DNA of 44,791 nucleotides from Clostridia bacterium (lineage in GTDB: Bacteria > Bacillota > Clostridia > TANB77 > CAG-508), in contig JAAWAX010000026.1 in NCBI GenBank assembly GCA_022792395.1, positions 1 through 44,791 of the forward strand. The letters are read 5' to 3'. A program made the translations under genes and the position numbers. Position 1 is the first letter of the stretch; every line of letters begins with the position of its first letter. The notes beneath the pieces were generated by a model that was given only the letters and a program-made list of their open reading frames with translations, ran no database searches and had not been told where the DNA came from. This document shows positions 8,658-17,390 of the stretch, piece by piece.

Positions 8658-9494
8658 ATGAAAAAAAAGCAAGATTTAAGAAAGCGAAAAAAGATTTCAA
8701 TATTTATTATATGTGTATCTATGCTAATAATTTTGTATAGCTTAATTAATATTTTTATTTGGCTTTGGGATAATTACAAAATTAGGCAAGAAATAAATCA
8801 AATAGGAAATGATAACATTATTACGAAACCAAGTGATATAGAAATGTTAGATAGTGAAAAAAGAATAGAGGAAGGGCAATTATTATATTCAGATCCTTAC
8901 TGGAAAATTATAAATAGTAACTATTTACAAGTAGATTTTACCAATTTAAAAGAAAACAATTCAGAAGTAGTTGCTTGGATTAATGTAGCTGGTACAGAAG
9001 TTAATTATCCAGTTGTCCAACATTCTGACAATGAATATTATCTTAATCATTCTTTAAATCGCTCACAAAATGGGGCGGGATGGGTTTTCCTAGATTATCG
9101 TAATCAAATGGAAAAGTTAGACCAAAATACTATTATTTATGCACATGCTCGAAAGAATGGTATTATGTTTGGAAGTCTTAAGAATGTTTTATCTAGTGCT
9201 TGGTATGAAAACGAAAATAATTATGTGATAAAAATGTCAAATGAATTTGAAGATCAATTATGGCAAATATTTAGCGTTTATAGAATACCCACTACTACAG
9301 ATTATCTTCAAAATAATTTTTTAAGTGATGAATCAACACTAGAATTTTTAAATAAGATAAAAGAACGTAGTATATTTGATTTTCATACGACTATAACAGT
9401 AAATAACAAGGTATTAACATTGTCTACTTGTCATAATAGTAATGAAAGAATAGTGGTACATGCTAAATTAATTAGAAGTAAGAAGAGAATATAG
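8658..9494 (+). CDS. srtB: Class B sortase
   Basis: Membrane-anchored cysteine transpeptidase that joins sorting-signal proteins to peptidoglycan. The 278 residues include an N-terminal basic stretch and TM segment (about 13-37), then the SrtB domain. The catalytic triad can be seen as H163 (YAHARKNG), C258 in the TLSTC motif, and R264 (NERIVV). The pattern VAWINVAGTEVNYPVVQ is typical of class B enzymes. It lies 52 bases downstream of a gene whose product ends in an NPKTxD-type sorting signal, so the two form a dedicated enzyme-substrate pair. Length is normal and no key residue is missing. Confidence 0.9.
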   Translation: MKKKQDLRKRKKISIFIICVSMLIILYSLINIFIWLWDNYKIRQEINQIGNDNIITKPSDIEMLDSEKRIEEGQLLYSDPYWKIINSNYLQVDFTNLKENNSEVVAWINVAGTEVNYPVVQHSDNEYYLNHSLNRSQNGAGWVFLDYRNQMEKLDQNTIIYAHARKNGIMFGSLKNVLSSAWYENENNYVIKMSNEFEDQLWQIFSVYRIPTTTDYLQNNFLSDESTLEFLNKIKERSIFDFHTTITVNNKVLTLSTCHNSNERIVVHAKLIRSKKRI

Positions 9495-9520
9495 CCTATA
9501 AAAGGAAATATTCTCTTTTT
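9484..9520 (+). terminator. Terminator after sortase gene
   Basis: AGAGAATAT (9484-9492) pairs with ATATTCTCT (9508-9516) and is followed by a T run. It overlaps the sortase stop codon. Confidence 0.75.
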
Positions 9521-9524
9521 ACTG

Positions 9525-10193
9525 TTAAGTAAAAATGAAACGTATCATACCAATTAAAATAAGTAAAGTACCAGAAATAACAGACCAAATATTATTAGGT
9601 AAATTATTTAGATGGTGCAATTTTTTCCCAAGTATATTTCCCAAACTTAGAAAAGCAAGTTGAAAAATAGAAATAAACAGAGGAAAAAGAAAAGAATTAA
9701 GACCAAGAACACTACCACAAGCACCAATGCAAAAACAATCTAAAGAAAGAGCAAATCCTAGAAAAAGAGCTTCTTTAGCATCGATAGAGTTAGAATCATC
9801 TAAATCAGAAGAAGTAGGATTTTTAATAATTTTAATGGTAATACCTAAAAAATCAATAAAAAAACTATAAATTTTTTCTTCATAATCAGTGATGAGTTCA
9901 GAAGGAGCTGTTTCTGCTTCTGATAAATCATCTTTACGAAGTGCTTGAAAACACACAAAAATCCCCATAAGTATTAAAATAGAATTTCCTATTAATTTAG
10001 TAACAAAATCTGAAAAAATATTTTTTATGACATCCCCACACCAAACAGATACAATTGAAATTAGAAAAGAAATTGTAAATAAAACAATTTTAGCAAAACC
10101 AGAAATGCGTGTATTTTTAAGTCCATAAGTAATTCCAATGCCAAGAGAATCAATACTACTAGAAAGTGCCAAAATGATTGAATTGATTAACAT
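9525..10193 (-). CDS. ytaF: Sporulation membrane protein YtaF (MntP family)
   Basis: A 222-residue membrane protein with about six hydrophobic segments in two similar halves. Both halves carry the MntP-type signature: SSSIDSLGIGITYG near residue 11 and FALSLDCFCIGACG near residue 150. The central acidic loop (about 85-140) separates them. YtaF proteins are the Firmicutes branch of the MntP (manganese efflux) family and are associated with sporulation; the transported ion is not established here. A GGAGGTG ribosome site precedes the ATG. It is transcribed toward the sortase gene. Confidence 0.8.
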   Translation of the reverse strand: MLINSIILALSSSIDSLGIGITYGLKNTRISGFAKIVLFTISFLISIVSVWCGDVIKNIFSDFVTKLIGNSILILMGIFVCFQALRKDDLSEAETAPSELITDYEEKIYSFFIDFLGITIKIIKNPTSSDLDDSNSIDAKEALFLGFALSLDCFCIGACGSVLGLNSFLFPLFISIFQLAFLSLGNILGKKLHHLNNLPNNIWSVISGTLLILIGMIRFIFT

Positions 10194-10307
10194 AAAAACA
10201 CCTCCGAAGTATAATATGTCGAAAAAAGAAAATTGTTGAATTTATTTAGTAAAAAGAAAAAGAGTCATAAAAGAAGTACAAGCCACATAGAATTTAACAA
10301 AGAAAAC

Positions 10308-10375
10308 TTGCCCCACTGGTTCCTAAGTTTAAATGGGGAAATTTTCCCCATTTAAACTTAAGAACCAGTGGGCAA
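10308..10375. repeat. Long palindromic hairpin upstream of the Ca-ATPase
   Basis: The arms pair over about 30 bp: TAAGTTTAAATGGGG (10324-10338) with 10346-10360 exactly, extended outward by GGTTC/GAACC and CCCACT/AGTGGG, with one mismatch and one bulged C. The loop is seven bases. The right arm ends six bases before the AAGGAGAG ribosome site of the next gene. The motif CCCCACTGGTTCC recurs inside the glucan synthase gene at 32543. Confidence 0.85.
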
Positions 10376-10394
10376 AAACAAAGGAGAGAAAGTT

Positions 10395-13023
10395 ATGTGG
10401 GAAACACTTAGAAAAGAAGAAGTTCTAAAGAAATTAGAAACAAATTTTAGGCATGGATTAAGTCAAGAAGACGTGAAGAAGAGACAACTAAAATACGGAA
10501 AGAATAAACTAAAAGACAAGCCAAAAGAAAGCTTATTTATTAAGTTTATCAAACAATTTAATGATTTTATGATTATTATCTTAATTATTGCTTCTATTGT
10601 TTCAGCAGTTATTTCAAATTTACAAGGAGAAAATGACTACATAGATTCCATTATTATCATAGCAATTGTTGTTTTAAATGCTATTATGGGAGTCATTCAA
10701 GAAGCAAAAGCAGAAAAGTCAATAGAAGCTTTGCAAGAAATGACACCACCAAAAGCAAAAGTGATAAGAAATAGTGTTACGAACGAAGTGAATCGAGAAG
10801 ATTTAGTTCCAGGAGATATCATTGTTTTAGAAGCAGGAAATTATGTGCCAGCAGATAGCAGAATCATAGAAAGTTTTAATTTAAAAATAGAAGAATCTAG
10901 TTTAACAGGAGAAACAGAAGCCGTTTTAAAAGAAGCAGAGAAAATTTGTAAGCCAAACGTAGCACTTCGGTGATATGAATAACATGGCATTTATGACAAG
11001 TATAGTAGTAAATGGACATGGAAAAGCAATTGTAACAGAAATAGGAATGGATACAAAAGTAGGAAAAATAGCGAATATGATGATAGAAGATGAAGCACCA
11101 GAAACACCAATTCAAAAGAAACTAGGACAAGTAGGAAAAATATTAGGAATGGTTTGTTTAGCTATCTGTTTTATTATTTTTGTAATAGGACTAGTCAAAA
11201 ATATTGACCCAATTGAAATGTTTATGACTTCTGTTGGGCTAGCAGTAGCAGCAATACCAGAGGGATTACCAGCGATTGTAACCATTATGCTATCCATTGG
11301 TGTTACGAAAATGGCAAAGAAAAACAGTATTATTAGAAAGTTACCAGCAGTAGAAACACTAGGGAGTTCATCTGTAATTTGTTCTGATAAAACAGGAACA
11401 TTAACACAAAATAAAATGAAAGTAGTAGAAATTAATAGTAAAGATGTGAATTTTGTAACAGAACTTGCATGTATGTGTACAGACTGTGATATTTTATACC
11501 AAGATAGAAAAACAGAAGTAAAAGGAGAACCAACAGAAGTAGCATTAGTCAATCAAGGGTTAAGCAATGGTAAAGATAAAAATGAATTATATAAAAGTAT
11601 GCCAAGAGTGAATGAAATTCCATTTGATTCTAACCGAAAAATGATGACAACCATCCATAAAATAGGGAATAAATATAGGGTAATTACAAAAGGAGCACCA
11701 GATGTTCTTTTAGAAAAATGTCAAAAACAAATAGCTGGAGGACTAGGGCAAGTAGCAACAATTGAAAAAGCAAAAATACAAAAGGAAAATGAAAAGATGG
11801 CTGGAAAGGCATTAAGAGTAATAGCAGTAGGATATAAAGATTTGGATTTTTTACCACAAAAAATAGATAGTAATACAATTGAAAATAATCTAATATTTGT
11901 AGGACTAATGGGGATGATAGACCCACCAAGAGAAGGGGTAAAAGAAGCCGTAAAAACTTGTAAAAGAGCAGGAATAAAAACGGTTATGATAACAGGAGAC
12001 CATATTACAACAGCCAAAGCCATATCCAAAGAATTAAATATTTTGCGTGTAGGAGATAAATCGATTACTGGTCAAGAATTGGACAAAATACCACAAAAAG
12101 AATTAGAAAAGAATATAAGAGAATACTCTGTTTTTGCAAGGGTTACACCAGAGCATAAAGTAAGAATTGTCAAAGCATGGCAAAAAACGGGAGCAGTAGT
12201 AGCTATGACAGGAGATGGCGTAAATGATAGCCCAGCACTAAAGAATGCAGACATTGGTATTGCTATGGGGAAAAATGGAACAGATGTAGCTAAAAATGCA
12301 GCAGATATGATTTTGGCAGATGACAATTTTGTAACCATTGTAGAAGCCGTTAAACAAGGAAGAAATATCTATGATAATATCAAAAAGGCTATTCATTTCT
12401 TAATAGCTACTAACATAGGTGAAATTGTAACGATATTTATGGGATTGGTATTAGGACTAAAATCACCATTGCTTGCCATTCAATTATTATGGATTAATTT
12501 AGTAACAGACTCTTTACCAGCTATCGCTATTGGATTAGAACCACCAGAAAAAGAAATTATGAACCGAAAACCAATATCCAGTCGAAAGGGAATTTTTGCA
12601 GATGGTTTATGGAACAAAATTGTAGTAGAAGGCATTATGATTGGAATGCTTACTTTAGTTGCTTTTAGTCTAGGAAATAAATTTTTTGGATTAGAAGTAG
12701 GAAGGACAATGGCATTTCTTTCAATGGGGTTATTAGAACTTGTTCACAGTTTCAATATAAAAAGTGAACAATCCATATTTAAAATAGGAATTTTAGAAAA
12801 TAAGTTTTTAATAGGAAGTTTTATTTTAGGAACTATCATACAAATTTCAGTAGTATTAATGCCAACATTGGCTGAAATCTTTAAATTAGTTCCATTAAAT
12901 CAAACACAATGGATGATTACAATCATTATTTCTTTCCTACCAATTCCTATTATGGAATTGCAGAAAAAGTTAGATGAAGCAAAAGATGGAAAAAGAATCT
13001 ATCAAGAGAAGGTTAAAGTTTAG
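10395..13023 (+). CDS. Calcium-type P-type ATPase (read with +1 shift at 10968)
   Basis: Type IIA-like cation ATPase that pumps Ca2+ out of the cytoplasm. The start at 10395 follows AAGGAGAG. An upstream GTG inside the hairpin arm has no ribosome site. The N-terminal cation-ATPase domain is followed by the actuator loop (SSLTGET) at about residues 175-185. The first frame then meets CTT CGG TGA. Skipping C10968 gives V-A-L-G-D-M-N-N-M-A-F and the frame continues with PEGLP in M4, phosphorylation motif CSDKTGTLTQNKMK, KGAPD in the nucleotide domain, TGDHITTA and GDGVNDSPAL, then C-terminal TM segments. The corrected length is 875 residues, normal for LMCA1-like pumps. No other defect is seen. 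Confidence 0.9.
10968..10970 (+). other. +1 frameshift site 4 (CTT CGG TGA)
   Basis: The codons are GTA GCA CTT CGG TGA. Skipping C10968 gives GTA GCA CTT GGT GAT ATG (Gly192). An immediate stop in the zero frame makes this the tightest site; read-through without the shift would end after the CGG codon. Confidence 0.9.
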
Positions 13024-13064
13024 AAAAAAGAATTAAGAATAAAAAGTCGTAACAAAGCAGATGA

Positions 13065-13118
13065 AATAAAACAAGGGTACATTTTATTTTAAAAAGTACT
13101 CTTGTTTTATTAGTTTTT
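13065..13118. terminator. Bidirectional terminator between Ca-ATPase and convergent XRE gene
   Basis: AATAAAACAAGGGTAC (13065-13080) pairs with GTACTCTTGTTTTATT (13096-13111) with one mismatch, followed by TAGTTTTTT. The right arm overlaps the start of the minus-strand stop region. Confidence 0.75.
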
Positions 13119-13298
13119 TATAAATTTAATAATTTCATGATCTGGAACATCTAAAGTTTTTACAATTTTTTTGAAGGTAGAAATTCTAGTATTTTCTTCA
13201 TTATGTTCAAGTCTTTGTAATTGACGCCAACTAATTCCAATTTCTTCTGCTAATTCTTCTTGAGATAACTGATTTGCTAGTCGATATTGTTTAATCAT
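13110..13298 (-). CDS. Small XRE-family repressor (62 aa)
   Basis: A 62-residue protein that is almost only an HTH domain (IKQYRLANQLSQEELAEEIG, then WRQLQRLEHNEE). The ATG at 13298 has an AGGTT-type ribosome site. The gene is divergent from the prepilin-like gene at 13488, and the 190-base gap holds two copies of a perfect 18-bp palindrome flanking a promoter. That layout is typical of an autoregulating repressor that also controls its divergent neighbour. Confidence 0.8.
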   Translation of the reverse strand: MIKQYRLANQLSQEELAEEIGISWRQLQRLEHNEENTRISTFKKIVKTLDVPDHEIIKFIKN

Positions 13299-13353
13299 TT
13301 TCTAACCTCCAAATATTATTTTAAACATTATAGTATAGGATAACTTAAAAAAG

Positions 13354-13371
13354 TATGACATTTTTGTCATA
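13354..13371. promoter_or_regulatory. Operator palindrome 1 (TATGACA-N4-TGTCATA)
   Basis: TATGACATTTTTGTCATA, a perfect inverted repeat with 7-base half-sites. A second copy lies 62 bp away centre to centre. Confidence 0.75.
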
Positions 13372-13376
13372 ATATA

Positions 13377-13405
13377 TTGACTTTAATTCAAAAGAAATAT
13401 AAAAT
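13377..13405 (+). promoter_or_regulatory. Candidate promoter toward the prepilin-like gene
   Basis: TTGACT (13377-13382), a 17-base spacer and TAAAAT (13400-13405), lying exactly between the two operator palindromes, so bound repressor would block it. Confidence 0.55.
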
Positions 13406-13415
13406 CATCTTATGA

Positions 13416-13433
13416 TATGACAAAAATGTCATA
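13416..13433. promoter_or_regulatory. Operator palindrome 2 (TATGACA-N4-TGTCATA)
   Basis: TATGACAAAAATGTCATA has the same half-sites as the copy at 13354 with the spacer complemented. It overlaps the expected transcription start of the pilin-like gene. Confidence 0.75.
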
Positions 13434-13487
13434 CATATTCTACAACTTAATGGAGAATAATAAACAAAAGAAGGGAAGAATTTTAGA

Positions 13488-14693
13488 ATGAAAACAAAGA
13501 GGAGAAAAGAAACTTTGAACAAAGGTATTACTTTAATTGCATTAGTAATCACAATTATTGTGTTACTAATTTTAGCAGCAGTAAGTATAAGTACCTTAAC
13601 AGGAGAAAATGGGATTTTAACAAAAGCAAGTACGGCAAAAGAGAATACAGAAAGAGAAGCTGCCAAGGAAAAAGTACAAATGGCAGTATTAGCAAGTTAT
13701 GGAACAGATGGAACAATTGATGTAAAACAATTAAATGATAATTTGGCTAAAATAGATGGGTTAACTTATAATAGTTTCCCTATAAGTGAAAATAATAAAA
13801 TTACCAAAGAAGAGTTAGAGAGGGAAGAAGGAGTAACAGTTACAGTAGATGGATATGAAGTAACCATTTATAGAAATGGAACAGTTACAGTAGGAAATGA
13901 GAGTATGGGAGGAAATACACCAAACTTACCAGAAGGAGATTTAGCAAAAGATGTTCTAAAAACGGATGCTACTGCTACAGAGGAATCATCTAAAAGCCCA
14001 TATGTAACATATAATGGATTAGATTGTAGAGTATTATATAACGATGACACACATGGAATTCAAATAATAACAGCTGAAAGTGTTGGAGACGTAACATTAG
14101 GCTATGGCGATACTGAAGTTGAGGCATCAGACTTTACCTATGATGGAACAGCTACTGTAGATGCCAATTTTTACAAGGCTGCAGCATCCTATAATAATGT
14201 AGTAGACAATTTAAATAAAAGAGCAAAAACATATATGGATACAAAAGGAATTGCAACAGATGCAAGATGCTTAGGAAGTATTCCAACATTAAATAGTAGT
14301 TCGAAATTTCAAGGTGATATTACTTCAGAAATGTGGTCTGGCACTGCTACTTATTTATCAACTTATAGTTGGAATAATAAGTTTAAAAATACTGATACTA
14401 ATTACTTGGAAGACTTACAACAGCTTAATGATTTGGGGTTAAGTGTAAGTTCTAGGGATTTTTGGTTGGCTTCGCGAGAAGTGTTGTTTGACGACGTCGG
14501 AGCGGGTCCCGCTGTGCGTGTAGCGGGGAATGGTGGCGTCGCGCAGAGCAGCATCTTGTGCGAAGTTAATGTTGACAATAGGCCTTACTCTCGAAGGAAG
14601 GAGGGTGGATTTCGCCCCGTGTTCCTTCTACCATCTAATGTCGTGATTAGTAGTGGAGATGGAAGCAGTGAGAATCCATATGTAATAGAGTAG
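13488..14693 (+). CDS. Prepilin-like surface protein with putative DGR variable C-terminus
   Basis: A 401-residue protein. The N-terminus is a type IV prepilin-like signal: basic stretch, then KGITLIALVITIIVLLILAA (residues about 12-31), where G13 precedes the expected cleavage point and a hydrophobic helix follows. The middle (about 35-300) is a secreted-type domain. The C-terminal region carries RDFWLASREVL, then a stretch rich in Gly/Ala/Val, then EGGFRPVFLLPSNV. The WLASR...RPV frame is typical of a Firmicutes surface domain whose interior is diversified by diversity-generating retroelements. The codons for this interior are far more GC-rich than the rest of the gene. No reverse transcriptase or template repeat is seen in the window. 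Expression is probably controlled by the divergent XRE repressor. Confidence 0.7.
   Translation: MKTKRRKETLNKGITLIALVITIIVLLILAAVSISTLTGENGILTKASTAKENTEREAAKEKVQMAVLASYGTDGTIDVKQLNDNLAKIDGLTYNSFPISENNKITKEELEREEGVTVTVDGYEVTIYRNGTVTVGNESMGGNTPNLPEGDLAKDVLKTDATATEESSKSPYVTYNGLDCRVLYNDDTHGIQIITAESVGDVTLGYGDTEVEASDFTYDGTATVDANFYKAAASYNNVVDNLNKRAKTYMDTKGIATDARCLGSIPTLNSSSKFQGDITSEMWSGTATYLSTYSWNNKFKNTDTNYLEDLQQLNDLGLSVSSRDFWLASREVLFDDVGAGPAVRVAGNGGVAQSSILCEVNVDNRPYSRRKEGGFRPVFLLPSNVVISSGDGSSENPYVIE
14460..14640 (+). other. Putative DGR variable region
   Basis: This stretch within the prepilin-like gene is strongly GC-enriched (for example GACGACGTCGGAGCGGGTCC) against an AT-rich background and ends in a more constant block encoding GGFRPVF. 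Replacing template adenines by random bases would raise GC in just this way. Edges are approximate. Confidence 0.55.
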
Positions 14694-14725
14694 TTGAAAG
14701 GATAGAGAGAATTAAATATAAGGGA

Positions 14726-14768
14726 AAGAAGGTCCTAGGCAAGTAATATGTCTGGAACCTTCTTTTTG
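14726..14768 (+). terminator. Terminator after prepilin-like gene
   Basis: AAGAAGGTCC (14726-14735 region) pairs with GGAACCTTCTT (14753-14765), followed by TTTTT. Confidence 0.7.
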
Positions 14769-14910
14769 AAAAGAGTCCAGATGTTAGTCTTTTAACAAAT
14801 AAAAAATTAAGAAATAATCAATTGACAGAGAAAATTCAATAACATATAATGAATGCCAAGGAAAATCTTTTCCAGATAAAAATAGATTTAATAAAAGAGA
14901 AAGAAGAAAA

Positions 14911-17265
14911 ATGAAAACAAATAAACCAAAAGGATTAACAGATGAACAAGTAAAACAGAGACAAGAAGAAGGAAAAGTCAATTATGACACAAGTATACCG
15001 ACCAAAAGTATTAAGAAAATACTATATGATAACTTTTTTACCCTATTTAATGGAATCAATCTAATATTAGGAATTGCTATATTTTTAGTAAAATCTTATA
15101 AAAACATGTTATTTTTAGGAATAGTAATCATAAATACAGCCATAAGTACCATACAAGAAATTCATTCCAAACGAGTAGTAGACAAACTTGCTATCATGAC
15201 AAGTCATAAAGCAAAAGTCATTCGAAATGGAGAAAAACAAGAAATATCCATCCATGAACTAGTATTAGATGATATCATGGAATTGAATATAGGTAGTCAA
15301 ATAGTAACAGATAGTGTCATTTTAGAAGGAAAAGTTCAAGTAAATGAAGCCTTTATTACAGGAGAACCAGATAGTATTTATAAAAAAGAAGGTGATAGGC
15401 TTCTTTCGGGAAGTTATATTGTGAGTGGTAGGTGTATTGCGAAAGTAGAACATATAGGAGAAGAAAATTATACAGCCAAAATTTCTAGCGGAGCTAAATA
15501 TATCAAAAAAATAAATTCAGAAATCATGAATTCGCTAAACAAAATTATTAAATTTCTAACATTTGCTATTATTCCAATAGGAATAGCCCTATTTTATACT
15601 CAACTACAAATAGATGATACTACTTTTCAAGAAGCAGTAGTAAAAAGTGTAGCAGGAATCATTGGAATGATACCAGAAGGATTAGTACTTTTAACAAGCA
15701 CCGTATTAGCAGTAAGTGTTATCAGACTATCCAAAGCAAAAGTTTTAGTCCAAGAATTGTATTGTATCGAAACGCTAGCAAGAGTGGATATGCTGTGTTT
15801 AGATAAGACAGGAACTTTAACAGAAGGAACCATGGAGGTTAAAGATTTTGTAGCAGTCAATCGAACGAAAAAAGAAATGAGTAACATAGTAGCTAACATA
15901 GCAAAAGAATCAGAAGATGAAAATGTAACCATAGAAGCAATAAAAAAACATTTTACCACAATAGAAGAACAATGGAAACCAACTGAAAAGATTGCCTTTT
16001 CTTCCCAAACTAAATGGTCGGGGATTAGTTTTCAAGAAAAAGGAACGTATTTGTTAGGTGCAGCAGAAATAGTATTGAGAAAAGATTTTGATAGCTATCG
16101 AGAAACCATAGAAAAATATGCAAAAGATTATAGAGTGTTAGTATTAGCACATACTGAAGAGAAAGTTGCAAATGAGAGACTACCAGAAAACATAGAGTTG
16201 ATAGGTTATGTATTGATTTTAGACAAAATCCGAAAAGAAGCCAAACAAACCTTAAAATATTTTGATAAGCAAGGGGTAGAAATCAAGATTATTTCAGGAG
16301 ATAATCCAATTACTGTTTCTAAAATTGCGAAACAAGTAGGGGTAAAGAATTATGAACAATATATAGATATGACTACTCTAAATACTGAAGAAGAGATAGA
16401 AAAAGTAGCCATGCAATATACAATTTTTGGTAGAGTTTCGCCAACACAGAAAAAAGCATTAGTAGAAACGATGCAAAAAGAGGGAAAAACAGTAGCTATG
16501 ACAGGGGATGGTGTAAATGATGTTTTGGCACTTAAAACAGCAGATTGTAGTATTGCTATGGCGAATGGTAGCGATGCTACGAAAACAGTTTCCCAATTGA
16601 TTTTGCTAGACTCTAATTTTGCTTCTATACCGAAAGTAGTAGAAGAAGGTAGAAGAACCATAAATAATATTGAGCGTTCTGCCACACTATTTTTAGTAAA
16701 AACCATATATTCAGGAATACTGGCTGTTATGTTTCTATTTATGGGAGAAGCTTATCCGTTTGTACCAATACAAATGAGTTTGATTGGTACCATTACCATT
16801 GGATTACCTTCTTTCTTATTGGCACTAGAACCAAATAAAGAAAGAATACGAGGAAAGTTTTTGAAAAATGTAATGATAAAAGCTTTACCAGTAGGATTAA
16901 CGGTGATTCTTAACATATTTGCATTGACAATTTTAAACAAAAAAGAGATTATTTCGGAAGGACAATATTCAAGTTTATGTGTGATTAGTACAGGAATTTG
17001 TGGAATTATCTTATTATTTACTTTAGCAAAAACTAGAAAAAGTGAAAATAGTAAATTGCCAATTTCTATTTTTAGAGGAACATTAGCAGTTCTAGTTACT
17101 ATATTATTTATGATAGGATTAACTGTTTTTAATTGGTGGTTTAATATTGTTCCACTAGTACCAATAATAAAAGTAATTATAAAGACAATTCTTATTTCGA
17201 TTGTTAATTTTGTAGTGTTAACGGCGATATTCAAAAAAATATTATTAAAAAAGGAAAAAGAGTAG
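14911..17265 (+). CDS. Cation-translocating P-type ATPase, CtpE-like
   Basis: A 784-residue pump with the full P-type core: actuator motif as EAFITGEPDS (TGE present), M4 PEGLVLLTS, phosphorylation site CLDKTGTLTEG, hinge TGDGVNDVLALK, and about ten membrane segments. It differs from the upstream Ca-ATPase by a shorter nucleotide domain and a different C-terminal TM set, and resembles the actinobacterial CtpE / Firmicutes YoaB-like group, where CtpE has been linked to Ca2+ uptake. The ion here is not deducible. The ATG follows an AAAGAGAAAGAAGA purine stretch. No CGG codon is in frame and no shift is needed. Confidence 0.85.
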   Translation: MKTNKPKGLTDEQVKQRQEEGKVNYDTSIPTKSIKKILYDNFFTLFNGINLILGIAIFLVKSYKNMLFLGIVIINTAISTIQEIHSKRVVDKLAIMTSHKAKVIRNGEKQEISIHELVLDDIMELNIGSQIVTDSVILEGKVQVNEAFITGEPDSIYKKEGDRLLSGSYIVSGRCIAKVEHIGEENYTAKISSGAKYIKKINSEIMNSLNKIIKFLTFAIIPIGIALFYTQLQIDDTTFQEAVVKSVAGIIGMIPEGLVLLTSTVLAVSVIRLSKAKVLVQELYCIETLARVDMLCLDKTGTLTEGTMEVKDFVAVNRTKKEMSNIVANIAKESEDENVTIEAIKKHFTTIEEQWKPTEKIAFSSQTKWSGISFQEKGTYLLGAAEIVLRKDFDSYRETIEKYAKDYRVLVLAHTEEKVANERLPENIELIGYVLILDKIRKEAKQTLKYFDKQGVEIKIISGDNPITVSKIAKQVGVKNYEQYIDMTTLNTEEEIEKVAMQYTIFGRVSPTQKKALVETMQKEGKTVAMTGDGVNDVLALKTADCSIAMANGSDATKTVSQLILLDSNFASIPKVVEEGRRTINNIERSATLFLVKTIYSGILAVMFLFMGEAYPFVPIQMSLIGTITIGLPSFLLALEPNKERIRGKFLKNVMIKALPVGLTVILNIFALTILNKKEIISEGQYSSLCVISTGICGIILLFTLAKTRKSENSKLPISIFRGTLAVLVTILFMIGLTVFNWWFNIVPLVPIIKVIIKTILISIVNFVVLTAIFKKILLKKEKE

Positions 17266-17296
17266 GATTTCAGTTTTTGAAAGCCTATCTTTTTTA
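17263..17296 (+). terminator. Terminator after CtpE-like gene
   Basis: TAGGATTTC (17263-17271) pairs with GAAAGCCTA (17279-17287) with one mismatch; TCTTTTTT follows. Confidence 0.65.
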
Positions 17297-17337
17297 TATT
17301 GTGGGAGATTCAAGTTTCGACTTTTGGCAAGTGAAGG

Positions 17338-17366
17338 TTGAAAGAGAAGTAAAATAATGATATAAT
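17338..17366 (+). promoter_or_regulatory. Promoter of the ispF-ispE-ispD operon
   Basis: TTGAAA (17338-17343), a 17-base spacer and TATAAT (17361-17366), 25 bases before the ispF ATG. Confidence 0.75.
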
Positions 17367-17390
17367 AGCAAACAAAGAAAGGATGAGATT

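Noticed and set aside
10368..10394. GTG 10368 as the Ca-ATPase start
   Set aside because: It lies in the palindrome arm with no ribosome site; ATG 10395 follows AAGGAGAG and matches the family start.
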